Below are positions 15,257-23,567 of a DNA stretch of 64,000 nt, one piece after another. A program made the translations under genes and the position numbers. Source of the DNA: Pseudomonadota bacterium (GTDB lineage Bacteria > Pseudomonadota > Gammaproteobacteria > Xanthomonadales > Ahniellaceae). Positions within the stretch are counted from its first letter, which is position 1. Every line of letters starts with the position of its first letter. The notes beneath the pieces were generated by a model, which worked only from the letters and a program-made list of their open reading frames with translations, was not told where the DNA came from and ran no database searches. The stretch covers positions 1 to 64,000 of the forward strand of contig JALHNO010000015.1 of the NCBI GenBank assembly GCA_022843465.1, given 5' to 3'.

Positions 15257-16419
15257 GCGGCGGGACCGGTAGCGAAGCGGATGCTCCGTTGCGCCAGAGT
15301 GTGCGCGAACTCGTGCAGGGGAACCAGCCCGATGCAGGGCATCGCACCGCGCACCTGCAACTGGCCGGTGATCAACAGGCGTACCAGGGATGCTGCTGCA
15401 GCGGTGGGCACATAGGGTCCATCGCCGTACTCGGCGATCAGTTGCCATTCGATGCTGAGCGGGGCGCCGTTGCGGCCGATGCCGCGCATCTGTACATGCA
15501 TCGCGCCGCAGTCGCTGCCGGCATCGATCCAGCGCTCGCTCAGACGACGCGCCCAGTCGGCATACGGAGTCAGCGAACGCAGCAGGCGCAGGCGCACCAG
15601 CAGGCCGCCGAGCCAGGTGCCGAAATGCATGCGATGCAACTCGAGCCCGGCGCGCATCTGCAGACTGCGCAAGCCTGGATAGCGCGCCGGCAACAACAGG
15701 GGATCGGGCACGGCGCAGTAGGCGAGCCAACGCGCGCCCACCGGTTTGGCGTAGCGATGGCGGCGCAGACTGCTCCAGCCGGCGCGCGCTGCAGGCGCAG
15801 CGTCGATGAACTGGATATGCGGTTTGCCAACCGTGGAGAGCACCGAGCGCACCGTCGCCGCACCGCGCTCGGCGCGATTGCCGGGGGTGATGCCGATATC
15901 GACATGCAGCAGTTGCCGGAAGGATTCGCGATGGGCATCGATGACCGCCGCCGACAGCGCCGGCACGGTGCTGGCGCCACTGGTGATCAATACGCCAGCG
16001 GCGCGCGCCGCGGCATCCAGCACGCCGATGCCGGCAACATGGTCGGCGGCATCGGCAAGATCGATGTAGTGGAAGCGTTCGGCGATGGCGAGGCGCGCGA
16101 GCGCGTAGTCGCGCTGCTGGAACGGTCCGCAGGTATCGATCAGCACGTCCGGTCGGGCAGCGATCAGGATGCGCTCGGCATCGCCATGATCGAGATCGAT
16201 CTGCAGGGTTTCGATGGCGATGGCATCGCCCAGTCTGCGCGCCAGCGCCTCCAGTTCCCGCTGCCTGCGCCCGGCCAGCACAAGCTGCACGCCGTCGATG
16301 CTGACCAGCAGGGCAGCCAGACGTTGCCCGAACATGCCGCTGGCCCCGAGCAGGACCACGCGCAGGCTTCGCCCGGTGGGGCTGTTGGCTGCCGCTGGGT
16401 TGGAGTGGTCTTGTTGCAT
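15253..16419 (-). CDS. saccharopine dehydrogenase-like NAD(P)-binding oxidoreductase
   Basis: A 388-aa protein with an N-terminal Rossmann fold (VVLLGASGMFGQRLAALLV, the GxxGxxG nucleotide loop; VLAGRRQRELEALARRL after the second strand; DVLIDTCGPFQQRDYALAR). HYIDLADAADHVAGI is the usual substrate-domain junction of the family. Most bacterial members with this layout are not lysine-pathway enzymes and their substrate is unknown; the coupling to DUF4166 is a recurrent arrangement. The first 15 residues before the Rossmann strand are unstructured. The ATG at 16419 is the only plausible start. Confidence 0.8.
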   Translation of the reverse strand: MQQDHSNPAAANSPTGRSLRVVLLGASGMFGQRLAALLVSIDGVQLVLAGRRQRELEALARRLGDAIAIETLQIDLDHGDAERILIAARPDVLIDTCGPFQQRDYALARLAIAERFHYIDLADAADHVAGIGVLDAAARAAGVLITSGASTVPALSAAVIDAHRESFRQLLHVDIGITPGNRAERGAATVRSVLSTVGKPHIQFIDAAPAARAGWSSLRRHRYAKPVGARWLAYCAVPDPLLLPARYPGLRSLQMRAGLELHRMHFGTWLGGLLVRLRLLRSLTPYADWARRLSERWIDAGSDCGAMHVQMRGIGRNGAPLSIEWQLIAEYGDGPYVPTAAAASLVRLLITGQLQVRGAMPCIGLVPLHEFAHTLAQRSIRFATGPAA

Positions 16420-16525
16420 GAGTTGGCTCAGTACTGTGAACGCGCTGTATGCAGTCGTCAGTGCGCGACGCGCGCATTCTGGTCACCCGACAAGATTAGC
16501 GCCCTCGTGTGAAGCGTTCGTATGC

Positions 16526-17536
16526 TCAGTAGCCGTCGGCCCAGTTCCACCACCAGGCCTTGGGCTGGCGCGGTAGTGTCGACCATCCCTGATTGATCGC
16601 CGCGAGATCACCAGCGATCCAGGCGCGACGGTGGGCTTCGCTGGCCACCAACTGCTGGCTCTGCATCAGGCGTGGATACAGTGCGGTGCGCGCCAGCGCG
16701 GGATAGCGCGTGAGCAGACTGAGCAGGCTGAAGCCATCGCGCTCGTCGCCGAGTTCGGCAAGCTTGGCCGCAGTCCTTTCAACTTTGGCCGATATCGCAG
16801 CAGACTCGCGCAGCGCCAGATCGAGGGCGATCATCGTGCTTTGGAATTCGCGGTCTGCTTCTGGTCGCAGCGGCGTGTAGGCGTGGTCCGCCTCGAATCG
16901 CATCTGGTAGCCAGCCGGCACCAGGATCTCCTCGGCGCCGATCTCGTAGGCGACCCAGCCACTGCGTACCAGGACGCGACCGCTGCCATCGGATTGTTTC
17001 CAGATGTCGAAGTCACAGCCAAGATCCATCAGTTCGGCCTCGCCGCTGCTGATGCCGAACCAGCCGGGCGGCGCCCAGATGCGCGCACGCAGATGGCCAT
17101 GTTCAAGCGCCAGACGATGATGGCCACGACGGGTTTCCAGCAGGCGCAGGCTGGAATCCGGAGACACGGCGAGGCGACCGATGCGGGCAACCTCGATGTC
17201 GAGCAGCTGTCCGCTGTCCGTGTGCAGCCATTGACCGGGCGCAATCCGCGTCGACTCGGCAGCATCAGCGCGCACGGTCCAGGCCTGGCCCTCACGCCAG
17301 TCCAGGCGCCAGCCAAGGTAGCCTGCGAACGCGACGCCCGCGATCAGGACGGAAGCACTGGCGACCAGCAGGCGCTGCCAGCGGCGCCGGCGCTGCGTGC
17401 CCGGATGCGCGAGCGGCGGTGGCGCGTTCAGGCCGCGCGCGCGTGCCGAATACGGGGCCAGCAGGTTCTGCAGATGCTGCAGTTCGTCATCGCCTGGCTG
17501 CTGCGGATTCCACAGCGGATCGGGGAGATCATTCAT
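16526..17536 (-). CDS. FecR-like membrane anti-sigma/regulator protein
   Basis: A 336-aa protein with a cytoplasmic N-terminal stretch of about 60 residues, one membrane helix (LLVASASVLIAGVAFAGYLG) and a periplasmic domain with FecR-like strands (APGQWLHTDSG, GRLAVSPDSSLRLLETRRGH, LALEHGHLRARIWAPPGWF). Its start at 17536 overlaps the end of the ECF sigma gene by 8 bp, the standard sigma/anti-sigma arrangement. It is likely to hold the sigma factor at the membrane until a signal arrives. The helical C-terminal part (residues 210-336) is not recognised. Confidence 0.65.
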   Translation of the reverse strand: MNDLPDPLWNPQQPGDDELQHLQNLLAPYSARARGLNAPPPLAHPGTQRRRRWQRLLVASASVLIAGVAFAGYLGWRLDWREGQAWTVRADAAESTRIAPGQWLHTDSGQLLDIEVARIGRLAVSPDSSLRLLETRRGHHRLALEHGHLRARIWAPPGWFGISSGEAELMDLGCDFDIWKQSDGSGRVLVRSGWVAYEIGAEEILVPAGYQMRFEADHAYTPLRPEADREFQSTMIALDLALRESAAISAKVERTAAKLAELGDERDGFSLLSLLTRYPALARTALYPRLMQSQQLVASEAHRRAWIAGDLAAINQGWSTLPRQPKAWWWNWADGY

Positions 17537-18122
17537 TGCGTACTCCAGCGCGCATGCCGTCCTGGCCGACACCCAGAAGGGCGCGCAATTTGGTCATGCC
17601 GCGGTGCAGATTGACCCGTACCGAATCGGCACCGAGGCCGGTCAAGTCGGCGATTTCCGGCCCGCTCAGGCCTTCGACCAGACGCAGGGTCAGGGTCTCC
17701 CGGTAGGCCTCTGGCAGGCTTGCCAAAGCCTGCAATACGCGTTCGGCATCGCTCTGGTCTTCCGGCGAAGTGTCGGCACTGATCACCTCGATCGGGTCTT
17801 CCCAGCGCTGTTCCCGCTGCGCCTCCTTCGGCTGGATGCGGCGCGCCATGGTGGCGATCCAGGGACCGAATTTCGCCGGATCCTGCAGTTGGCCGAGTTG
17901 CGCGAACGCGCGCGCAAAACACTCCTGGCTCAATTCATCGGCCAGCGCCGGGCGGAAGCGGCCCAGCAGGATGCCATGCACCAGGGCAATGAAGCGCCGA
18001 TGCAAGGCCGCATACGCGCTCTGCGAGCCACAGCGGGCTGCGCGCGTATGCGCCGCGACATCGAAGTTGGCGCGCGATGCGACTGGGGTCTGCAACGGTG
18101 TTGGTTCCTGATCTGTACGCAC
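17529..18122 (-). CDS. ECF-family RNA polymerase sigma factor
   Basis: A 197-aa protein with region 2 (AYAALHRRFIALVHGILLGR, LADELSQECFARAFAQLGQL, FGPWIATMARR) and region 4 (LQALASLPEAYRETLTLRLV, EGLSGPEIADLTGLGADSVR, VNLHRGMTKLRALL). The length and the absence of region 3 define the extracytoplasmic-function class. It is co-transcribed with the FecR-like gene and lies divergent to the lipoprotein gene at 18324; the 200-bp spacer would hold both promoters. Its target genes cannot be read from the sequence, but the divergent lipoprotein is the first candidate. Confidence 0.85.
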   Translation of the reverse strand: MRTDQEPTPLQTPVASRANFDVAAHTRAARCGSQSAYAALHRRFIALVHGILLGRFRPALADELSQECFARAFAQLGQLQDPAKFGPWIATMARRIQPKEAQREQRWEDPIEVISADTSPEDQSDAERVLQALASLPEAYRETLTLRLVEGLSGPEIADLTGLGADSVRVNLHRGMTKLRALLGVGQDGMRAGVRNE

Positions 18123-18323
18123 AGGAGTGGTCTGGAGCCAGAAGTGTTAACCGGGAGCGCCGCGCTCGCATGATCGCAGTGTCTGCACTGACGTGCTGGT
18201 TGCGCCGCTCGCTGAGCACGCCGGGGTGTTGGCGAGGCCGCACGGGTTCAACGGTGCCAGCAGGGTCGGATAACAGTATTGCGCCAGCGCGGCTCTTCCC
18301 CTGTACCTGAGGGAGGAGTGACC

Positions 18324-19841
18324 ATGCGTACGATTGTTCTGTTCTGCCTGCTGCTGGGTCTGGGCTGCGGACGCGCCGACGATGGCCCGGCGATCTGGGA
18401 TGGGCTGCCGGCGGTCGATGCCGATCACCTGGTGGGGCCGTATGCCGGTAGGCGGATCTGCCCAATGTGCCAGCACGGCTATGACGCCGGCATGCTGGTC
18501 TTCCTGCGCAGCGATGTTGCGCCGGCCGATGCGCGCCGATTGTCCACGCTGTTGCAGGTGATGACCGCGGAAATCGCTGACGCGCGCTTCCGCTCCTTCG
18601 TGCTGGTCACTGGCGCGCATCCGTCCGCTGATTTGCTGGGTATCCTGCGCGGCTCCGGCAGCAGTTGGCACGTCGCGCACCTGCCTGTCACTGAACGTGC
18701 CCAGGCAGCGCGTGACTTTTCCCTGGCCCTGGACCAGCGCAGCCATGCCCTGGTGTTCGCGCAGCGGCGTCTGCTGTGGCGCTTTGATCCCGAATCGATT
18801 TCCTCTTCAGACCTGCCGGCGCTGCGCGCGCACAGCGGCTATGCGATGGCTCTGCTGAAATCGAGCTATCCGGTGGCTGTGAGCGCTGGCGGACCCGATA
18901 CGCCGAAGGGACTGCTATGGGCGGCCCCGGCGCAACTTTCCGCGCGCATCAAGATTGCCGTAGGTGCCGCGATGCGCGTCTGCCTTTTTGATGCGGCTGG
19001 CAAGCGCCCCCGTTCTGGTGCACTGGTGTCCTTGCAGTTGCGGGAGGCGCCGGCGCGCCGGCATTGGGCGCGCAGTGACGCCGAGGGTTGCGTCGAGGTT
19101 CATGGGCTGGTTGTCGGTCAACAGATCCTGCTTGAGCTGCAACAGGTCCTGCAGCCTGCGCTGACGACGCGCTACACGCTGACAGCTGACGATCGGCAAG
19201 ATGTCCAGGTGACCGCGCAGGATGTCGAGGTGTCCGCCGCGACAATCACGGGCGCAGTCACCGGGCAAGAGCGCGTGGTCGGCCTGCCCTGCGAGGGTTG
19301 CACCCTGGTGTTCGACGGATTGCCTCAGCCGTTGCGTACGCGGGCGCGCATTGCACCAGCGAACGAGCCGGGCGAATCATTGCAGTTGTCCGGGATCGTG
19401 CGCGATGGATCCGGTGCTGCCCGCGCTGGCGTAGTGATCTACGCCTACCAGACCGATCGCGAGGGTCGCTATCCCCGGGATCGCAACAGCAGGGGTGCTT
19501 CTGCGGCTCATGGGCGTCTGCGCGGCTGGGCGGTCAGCGCCGCCGATGGCAGCTACGCATTCGACACGATCCGCCCGGCCAGCTATCCGTTTCGTCGCGA
19601 GCCCCAGCACATCCATATGCATGTGATTGAACCCGGTCGCTGCACCTATTATCTGGGGGATGTGCTGTTTGCCGACGATCCCTATCTCGAGGCCAGCCAT
19701 CGCGCGCGTCCGCATCAGTTGCGCGGGGGCAGCGGTGTCGTACATCCGCAGGGTTCCGCCGCTGCCGGCTGGAGCGCGCTCCGTGACATCAGCCTGGGCG
19801 CGAATGTGCCGGGTTATGCCGGCTGCCTTGGCAAGTCCTGA
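18324..19841 (+). CDS. lipoprotein with thioredoxin-like and intradiol-dioxygenase-like domains
   Basis: A 505-aa protein with a lipoprotein signal (RTIVLFCLLLGLG then Cys15). Residues about 45-190 look thioredoxin-like with a CPMC pair near the start (GRRICPMCQHGYDAGMLVFL). The C-terminal part (about 365-480) resembles the beta-sandwich of intradiol ring-cleavage dioxygenases: LSGIVRDGSGAARAGVVIYA, WAVSAADGSYAFDTIRPASY and PQHIHMHV, which keep a Tyr and the His-x-His iron ligands. GGGAGGAG precedes the ATG at 18324. Cytoplasmic aromatic dioxygenases are not exported, so this is probably one of the extracellular dioxygenase-like proteins. The substrate is unknown. Confidence 0.65.
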   Translation: MRTIVLFCLLLGLGCGRADDGPAIWDGLPAVDADHLVGPYAGRRICPMCQHGYDAGMLVFLRSDVAPADARRLSTLLQVMTAEIADARFRSFVLVTGAHPSADLLGILRGSGSSWHVAHLPVTERAQAARDFSLALDQRSHALVFAQRRLLWRFDPESISSSDLPALRAHSGYAMALLKSSYPVAVSAGGPDTPKGLLWAAPAQLSARIKIAVGAAMRVCLFDAAGKRPRSGALVSLQLREAPARRHWARSDAEGCVEVHGLVVGQQILLELQQVLQPALTTRYTLTADDRQDVQVTAQDVEVSAATITGAVTGQERVVGLPCEGCTLVFDGLPQPLRTRARIAPANEPGESLQLSGIVRDGSGAARAGVVIYAYQTDREGRYPRDRNSRGASAAHGRLRGWAVSAADGSYAFDTIRPASYPFRREPQHIHMHVIEPGRCTYYLGDVLFADDPYLEASHRARPHQLRGGSGVVHPQGSAAAGWSALRDISLGANVPGYAGCLGKS

Positions 19842-20015
19842 TCGGGCGTCTCGTGCACATCGCGGGCAGCAGGAGCGAGCGGAAGCAACAGTGTTGCTTG
19901 CCGATGCAAAGGCTGGGGCGGCGGCGATCCACCAAACTACAGGCGGCAGCTCGCGCCTGCTTGCCGGTGGTTACTCCGGAGGTGCGACAGCTGATGCGCT
20001 GGGTGACCTTGTGGT

Positions 20016-20960
20016 TCATGCGGTTCCTTGCCTGGCCATGCGCTCGAGCGTGTCGGCGAGCTGCCGGTAGTCGGTGTCGCGCTTCGTGTGGTTGCGGCGC
20101 GCCATGTTCTGAAGCTTGCGGCGAATGCCTGGCAGCTCGCTGGCCTGCGGCAGACCGATCAACGCGAAGTCGGGTGCTTCTCGTTCAAGCGACAGCAGGA
20201 AGTCGCGGGCTGACGCGTCCATGAGTTGGGGGATGCGTTTGATCATGCGTGATCGTGACTGCAGCAAGGCCTCGACCGTCACCGGCTCGGCGCTCATCCC
20301 ACGAAACTGCCGGTCGAACACTTCGGCGAAATCGACAGGCTCTCCTGGTGCGAGCATCTCCGCGGCTAGTTTCGGGCTGACGGCCAGATAGACCAGGAAC
20401 GTGCGCCACAGAGTCTCGTCGAGACCGCCGCAATCGAGCAGCAGACCGACGTCGAACCAGTCGCGGGGGTGCTGACGGGACAGCGCGGCGGCGAGCTTGC
20501 CGGCGTAGAGATCGGCGAAGTGAAGCACCTGCACTTGGGCAGAACCGAATTTGCGCTCCACTTCGGGTCGCAGATCCATGCGCCGCACCGGATGCACGGT
20601 GCCGCGCATGACTGGCGTAGTTTCGATCTTGACCTGGGTGCGGCCGCGGCTTGCGATCAGGCGATTGACCGTGTCTGCACCATCCCCTGCCGATGGACGT
20701 ACCTGCAGCCGCAGCGGTGGCGCAGCGAGACGTGCAGAGAGTGCCTCCATCGCCTCGCCGATCTGCGCAGCGTCCACTCGGTAGTCCTGCACCGGCAACC
20801 ACGTGAGGTCGATATCGACGGACAGCCGTGGCATGTCGTGCTCGAACAGGTTGATCGCTGTACCACCCTTGAGAGCGAAGCGTGGCTCGGTATCGAGCAG
20901 CGGCAGCATCTGCACCAGCAGACTGACGCGATCCAGGTAGCGCTTATCCCAGGTGCTCAT
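20016..20960 (-). CDS. abiEii: AbiEii/AbiGii-family nucleotidyltransferase toxin
   Basis: A 314-aa protein. FALKGGTAINLF and LSVDIDLTWLP give the G-[GS] and D-x-D motifs of DNA polymerase beta-like nucleotidyltransferases as found in AbiEii. The remaining features (AGKLAAALSRQHPRDWFDV, the K-x-x-A-x-x-x-R-x-x-x-R-D helix) also match. The family adds nucleotides to RNA (some members to tRNA) and stops growth, giving abortive phage infection. The start at 20960 lies 17 bp inside the antitoxin gene, so the pair is coupled. The frame is open upstream, but those residues are the antisense of the antitoxin. Confidence 0.85.
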   Translation of the reverse strand: MSTWDKRYLDRVSLLVQMLPLLDTEPRFALKGGTAINLFEHDMPRLSVDIDLTWLPVQDYRVDAAQIGEAMEALSARLAAPPLRLQVRPSAGDGADTVNRLIASRGRTQVKIETTPVMRGTVHPVRRMDLRPEVERKFGSAQVQVLHFADLYAGKLAAALSRQHPRDWFDVGLLLDCGGLDETLWRTFLVYLAVSPKLAAEMLAPGEPVDFAEVFDRQFRGMSAEPVTVEALLQSRSRMIKRIPQLMDASARDFLLSLEREAPDFALIGLPQASELPGIRRKLQNMARRNHTKRDTDYRQLADTLERMARQGTA

Positions 20961-21768
20961 CGAGCGCCTCCGGGAGGGTGATCTGGTACTTCGGATGCAG
21001 GCGCCCGCCGGGCGCGAGCACGCGCTTGCCGCTACCCAGATCGACGCCGTCGAGCGATACGCGCGCGAGCCAGGTGTGCTTGTGGCGTTCCGCCAACGCA
21101 AGAAAAAGACGCTTGGCCTTGACGCTGGTGCAGCGGCAGAGCAAACGGCTGACCTGGTCGGGCCGTAGTCCGTTGAGGCCTTGGATCACGGCGTCGGCTT
21201 CGAGGATCTGAGCCGTACCAGGCGGCTCGTCGCATAGTTCGAGCGCCGCACGCTCGTTGCTGGCCATTACAACGCCGGCGCCCAGGGTGTTGGCGTCGAC
21301 TTCGAGTTCGAGGCCATGCTCGAACAGGCGCTCGTCGTCGGCTTCGCTGGCGAAGCGCATCGAGGTCGGCGGGAAGGGTCCGCGACCGCAGTGCGCGAAA
21401 CGCTCGGGGATGGTCAGCTTGGGGACCCAGCCGGGCAGGCGATCCGGCCCATAGAGGGTCACCTCCCCAGCTGCGCCGAATTGGAGATAGTGCTCGTGCC
21501 CGCGCCACGCCAGCGCGAAGCGTCCTCCCACGTGCAGACGCAGGCCCTCTCGTTGCTGCAGTGACTGCATGAGGCCAGCCCAGTGCAGGCGGGCCCGAGG
21601 GTTCGTGTAGACCCCTCGCGCCGGCGCGGTGAGCCAGCCACTGCGCACGTAGCGGGCGAGCAGGCTGCTCGAATAGCCCTGCGCACGCAGCCAGCGCGCC
21701 GAAGCCAGATCGGTGTCGCCCAACTCGCGCAGCAGTTGGTTTAGCTTTGAGCATTTTTGCTCACTCAT
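20944..21768 (-). CDS. abiEi: AbiEi-family antitoxin and transcriptional repressor
   Basis: A 274-aa protein. Residues 1-60 are the winged-helix N-terminal domain (KLNQLLRELGDTDLASARWL, GYSSSLLARYVRSGWLTAPA, RGVYTNPRARLHWAGLMQSL), the rest the larger C-terminal domain (HVGGRFALAWRGHEHYLQFG). AbiEi proteins neutralise AbiEii without stable binding (type IV) and repress their own promoter. The ATG at 21768 is inside a 9-bp inverted repeat (21756-21778). An upstream in-frame ATG at 21804 lies outside the repeat and would add 12 residues. Confidence 0.8.
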   Translation of the reverse strand: MSEQKCSKLNQLLRELGDTDLASARWLRAQGYSSSLLARYVRSGWLTAPARGVYTNPRARLHWAGLMQSLQQREGLRLHVGGRFALAWRGHEHYLQFGAAGEVTLYGPDRLPGWVPKLTIPERFAHCGRGPFPPTSMRFASEADDERLFEHGLELEVDANTLGAGVVMASNERAALELCDEPPGTAQILEADAVIQGLNGLRPDQVSRLLCRCTSVKAKRLFLALAERHKHTWLARVSLDGVDLGSGKRVLAPGGRLHPKYQITLPEALDEHLG

Positions 21769-21778
21769 GGTGAGCAAA
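21756..21778. promoter_or_regulatory. AbiEi operator candidate
   Basis: TTTGCTCAC (21756-21764) and its perfect complement GTGAGCAAA (21770-21778) flank TCATG, which contains the antitoxin start codon. AbiEi repressors are known to bind inverted repeats near their promoter. A repressor sitting here would cover the translation start region. From 21779 to 22123 I see no gene, only a degraded minus-strand frame (DINPLIDQIMIDPHATALEA). Confidence 0.55.
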
Positions 21779-22123
21779 TTAGTCCTAAGGCAAACCTGAT
21801 GCAAGCCCTCGGTTTACGGGATGCTCTAGATCCTCACCCTGAGTGTGGAAAATGTCCGATTGCCAAACCAGGGCTTCGATTTGCAGGAGCACGTAAGGTC
21901 GCATAGCGTAGGGTCGCAGGCGAGCCGATCATTCGAACAGCTGCGCGTGCAGCACCTCGTTTGCAAACCCGGTTGAGGGCGCTCGTGCTTGTCCGCCTTG
22001 GCCTCGAGGGCGGTGGCATGCGGATCAATCATGATCTGATCGATCAGCGGGTTGATGTCCAAGCGCACTGGTGTCGGTGCCCCGGTCGTCTGAAGACGTT
22101 CACGGACGCCCGCGGAGCCGAGA

Positions 22124-23497
22124 TCACTTTCCGATGCAGAATGAACTGAAGATGGCACCAAGAAGATCGTCGTTGCGGTATTCGCCGGTGAGGGTGGCGA
22201 GTTGCTGCTGTGCCAGTCGGAGTTCTTCCGCGGCAAGTTCGCCGGCACGGTTTCGGACCAGATGCTGCTCGGCCAGTTGCAGGTGCTCGGCGACTTCCTG
22301 CAATGCGAGCACGTGGCGGGTACGCGCGGAATAGGCGCCCTCGCTGCCATCACCATGACCGGCAAGCTGGCGCAGTTGATGCCGCAAACTAGCCAGCCCG
22401 GCGCCGGTCAGTGCCGAAATATCGAGATGGATTTCAGCGCTGGCGGGTGCGTCTGCGCGCAGCTTCTGCAAGTCTGGCGACGGGCTTCGTTCGCCCCGCA
22501 GATCGCTCTTGTTGTGCAGCACCAGCCGGCGCGCGCGCGCCGGGGCCTCGGCACGCAGAGCGTCGAGTTGGTCCTCATCCTCGGGTGCCAGCACGATCAG
22601 GGCCAGATCGGCGCGTTCGAGTTCGGCACGGGCACGGCGCACGCCTTCCTGTTCGATGCTGTCGTCGCTGTCGCGCAGGCCGGCGGTGTCGACCAGGGTG
22701 AGCGCGACGCCATCGACATCGATATGCTCGCGCAGCAGATCGCGGGTGGTGCCCGGTTGTGCGGTGACGATGGCGCGATCACTGCGGGCGAGGGCATTGA
22801 GCACACTGGACTTGCCGGCATTGGGCCGACCGATCAGTACCGTGTGCAGGCCATCGCGCAGGCGCTGACCACGACGTGCCCCGGCCAGCAGTTCGGCCAG
22901 ATGCGTGCGCAGGCTGGCGATGTCGGACATCAGCCGGTGATCGGCCAGGAAGTCGATTTCCTCTTCGGGAAAATCGATTGCGGCTTCGATGTACATGCGC
23001 AGCATTTCCAGACGCTTCTGCAGGGCCTGCACTTCCTCGGAGAATGCGCCTTCCAGAGAGCGCAGCGCGGCGCGCGCCTGCGCCTCGGACTGGCTGGAGA
23101 TCAGGTCGGCAATGGCCTCGGCCTGGGCCAGATCGATCTTGCCATTGAGAAAGGCGCGCTCGCTGAATTCGCCGGCGCGCGCGCTGCGGGCGCCGAGCTC
23201 GATACAGCGGCGCAGCAGGCGGTTGAGCACGATCATCGCGCCATGCGCCTGCAGTTCGACGATATCCTCGCCGGTGAAGGAGTTGGGTGCCGGAAAATAC
23301 AGCGCGACACCATGGTCGATGGCCTCGCCATAGCCATCGCGAAAGCGCACGAACTGGGCCAGGCGCGGCTGCAACCTGCGCTGGCCGAGCTTCCAGCCGA
23401 TCTGCCGGGCCGCCGGGCCCGACAGGCGCACGATGCCGATACCGCCAGCGCCCGCCGGCGTGGCAATCGCGACAATGGTGTCGCTGCGTTCGCTCAT
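22124..23497 (-). CDS. mnmE: tRNA uridine-5-carboxymethylaminomethyl modification GTPase MnmE
   Basis: A 457-aa protein, full length for the family. Residues 1-120 are the folate-binding TrmE N-domain (TIVAIATPAGAGGIGIVRLS). A helical region follows. The G domain at about 215-370 has GRPNAGKSSVLNALA (G1), a conserved Thr region (GTTRD), DTAGLRD (G3) and HNKSD (G4). The C-terminus ends FCIGK, whose Cys belongs to the MnmE active site. With MnmG it forms the cmnm5U modification at the wobble base of several tRNAs. It follows yidC in the usual rpmH-rnpA-yidC-mnmE order. Confidence 0.95.
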   Translation of the reverse strand: MSERSDTIVAIATPAGAGGIGIVRLSGPAARQIGWKLGQRRLQPRLAQFVRFRDGYGEAIDHGVALYFPAPNSFTGEDIVELQAHGAMIVLNRLLRRCIELGARSARAGEFSERAFLNGKIDLAQAEAIADLISSQSEAQARAALRSLEGAFSEEVQALQKRLEMLRMYIEAAIDFPEEEIDFLADHRLMSDIASLRTHLAELLAGARRGQRLRDGLHTVLIGRPNAGKSSVLNALARSDRAIVTAQPGTTRDLLREHIDVDGVALTLVDTAGLRDSDDSIEQEGVRRARAELERADLALIVLAPEDEDQLDALRAEAPARARRLVLHNKSDLRGERSPSPDLQKLRADAPASAEIHLDISALTGAGLASLRHQLRQLAGHGDGSEGAYSARTRHVLALQEVAEHLQLAEQHLVRNRAGELAAEELRLAQQQLATLTGEYRNDDLLGAIFSSFCIGK

Positions 23498-23567
23498 CGC
23501 CAGCCTCCCTGTCTGCAGCGGGCTGCGCGCCCGCGGATCACGTGCATGGGTGATCCGCGGTTCGGCA

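Noticed and set aside
14702-16486. 594-aa minus-strand frame covering the DUF4166 gene and most of the oxidoreductase.
   Set aside because: Only its last 184 residues (from 15256) are the DUF4166 protein; the rest is an out-of-frame reading of the oxidoreductase gene.
21826-22365. 179-aa minus-strand frame between abiEi and mnmE.
   Set aside because: It overlaps the end of mnmE in another frame; only about 60 residues lie outside and match nothing I know. Possibly a gene relic.
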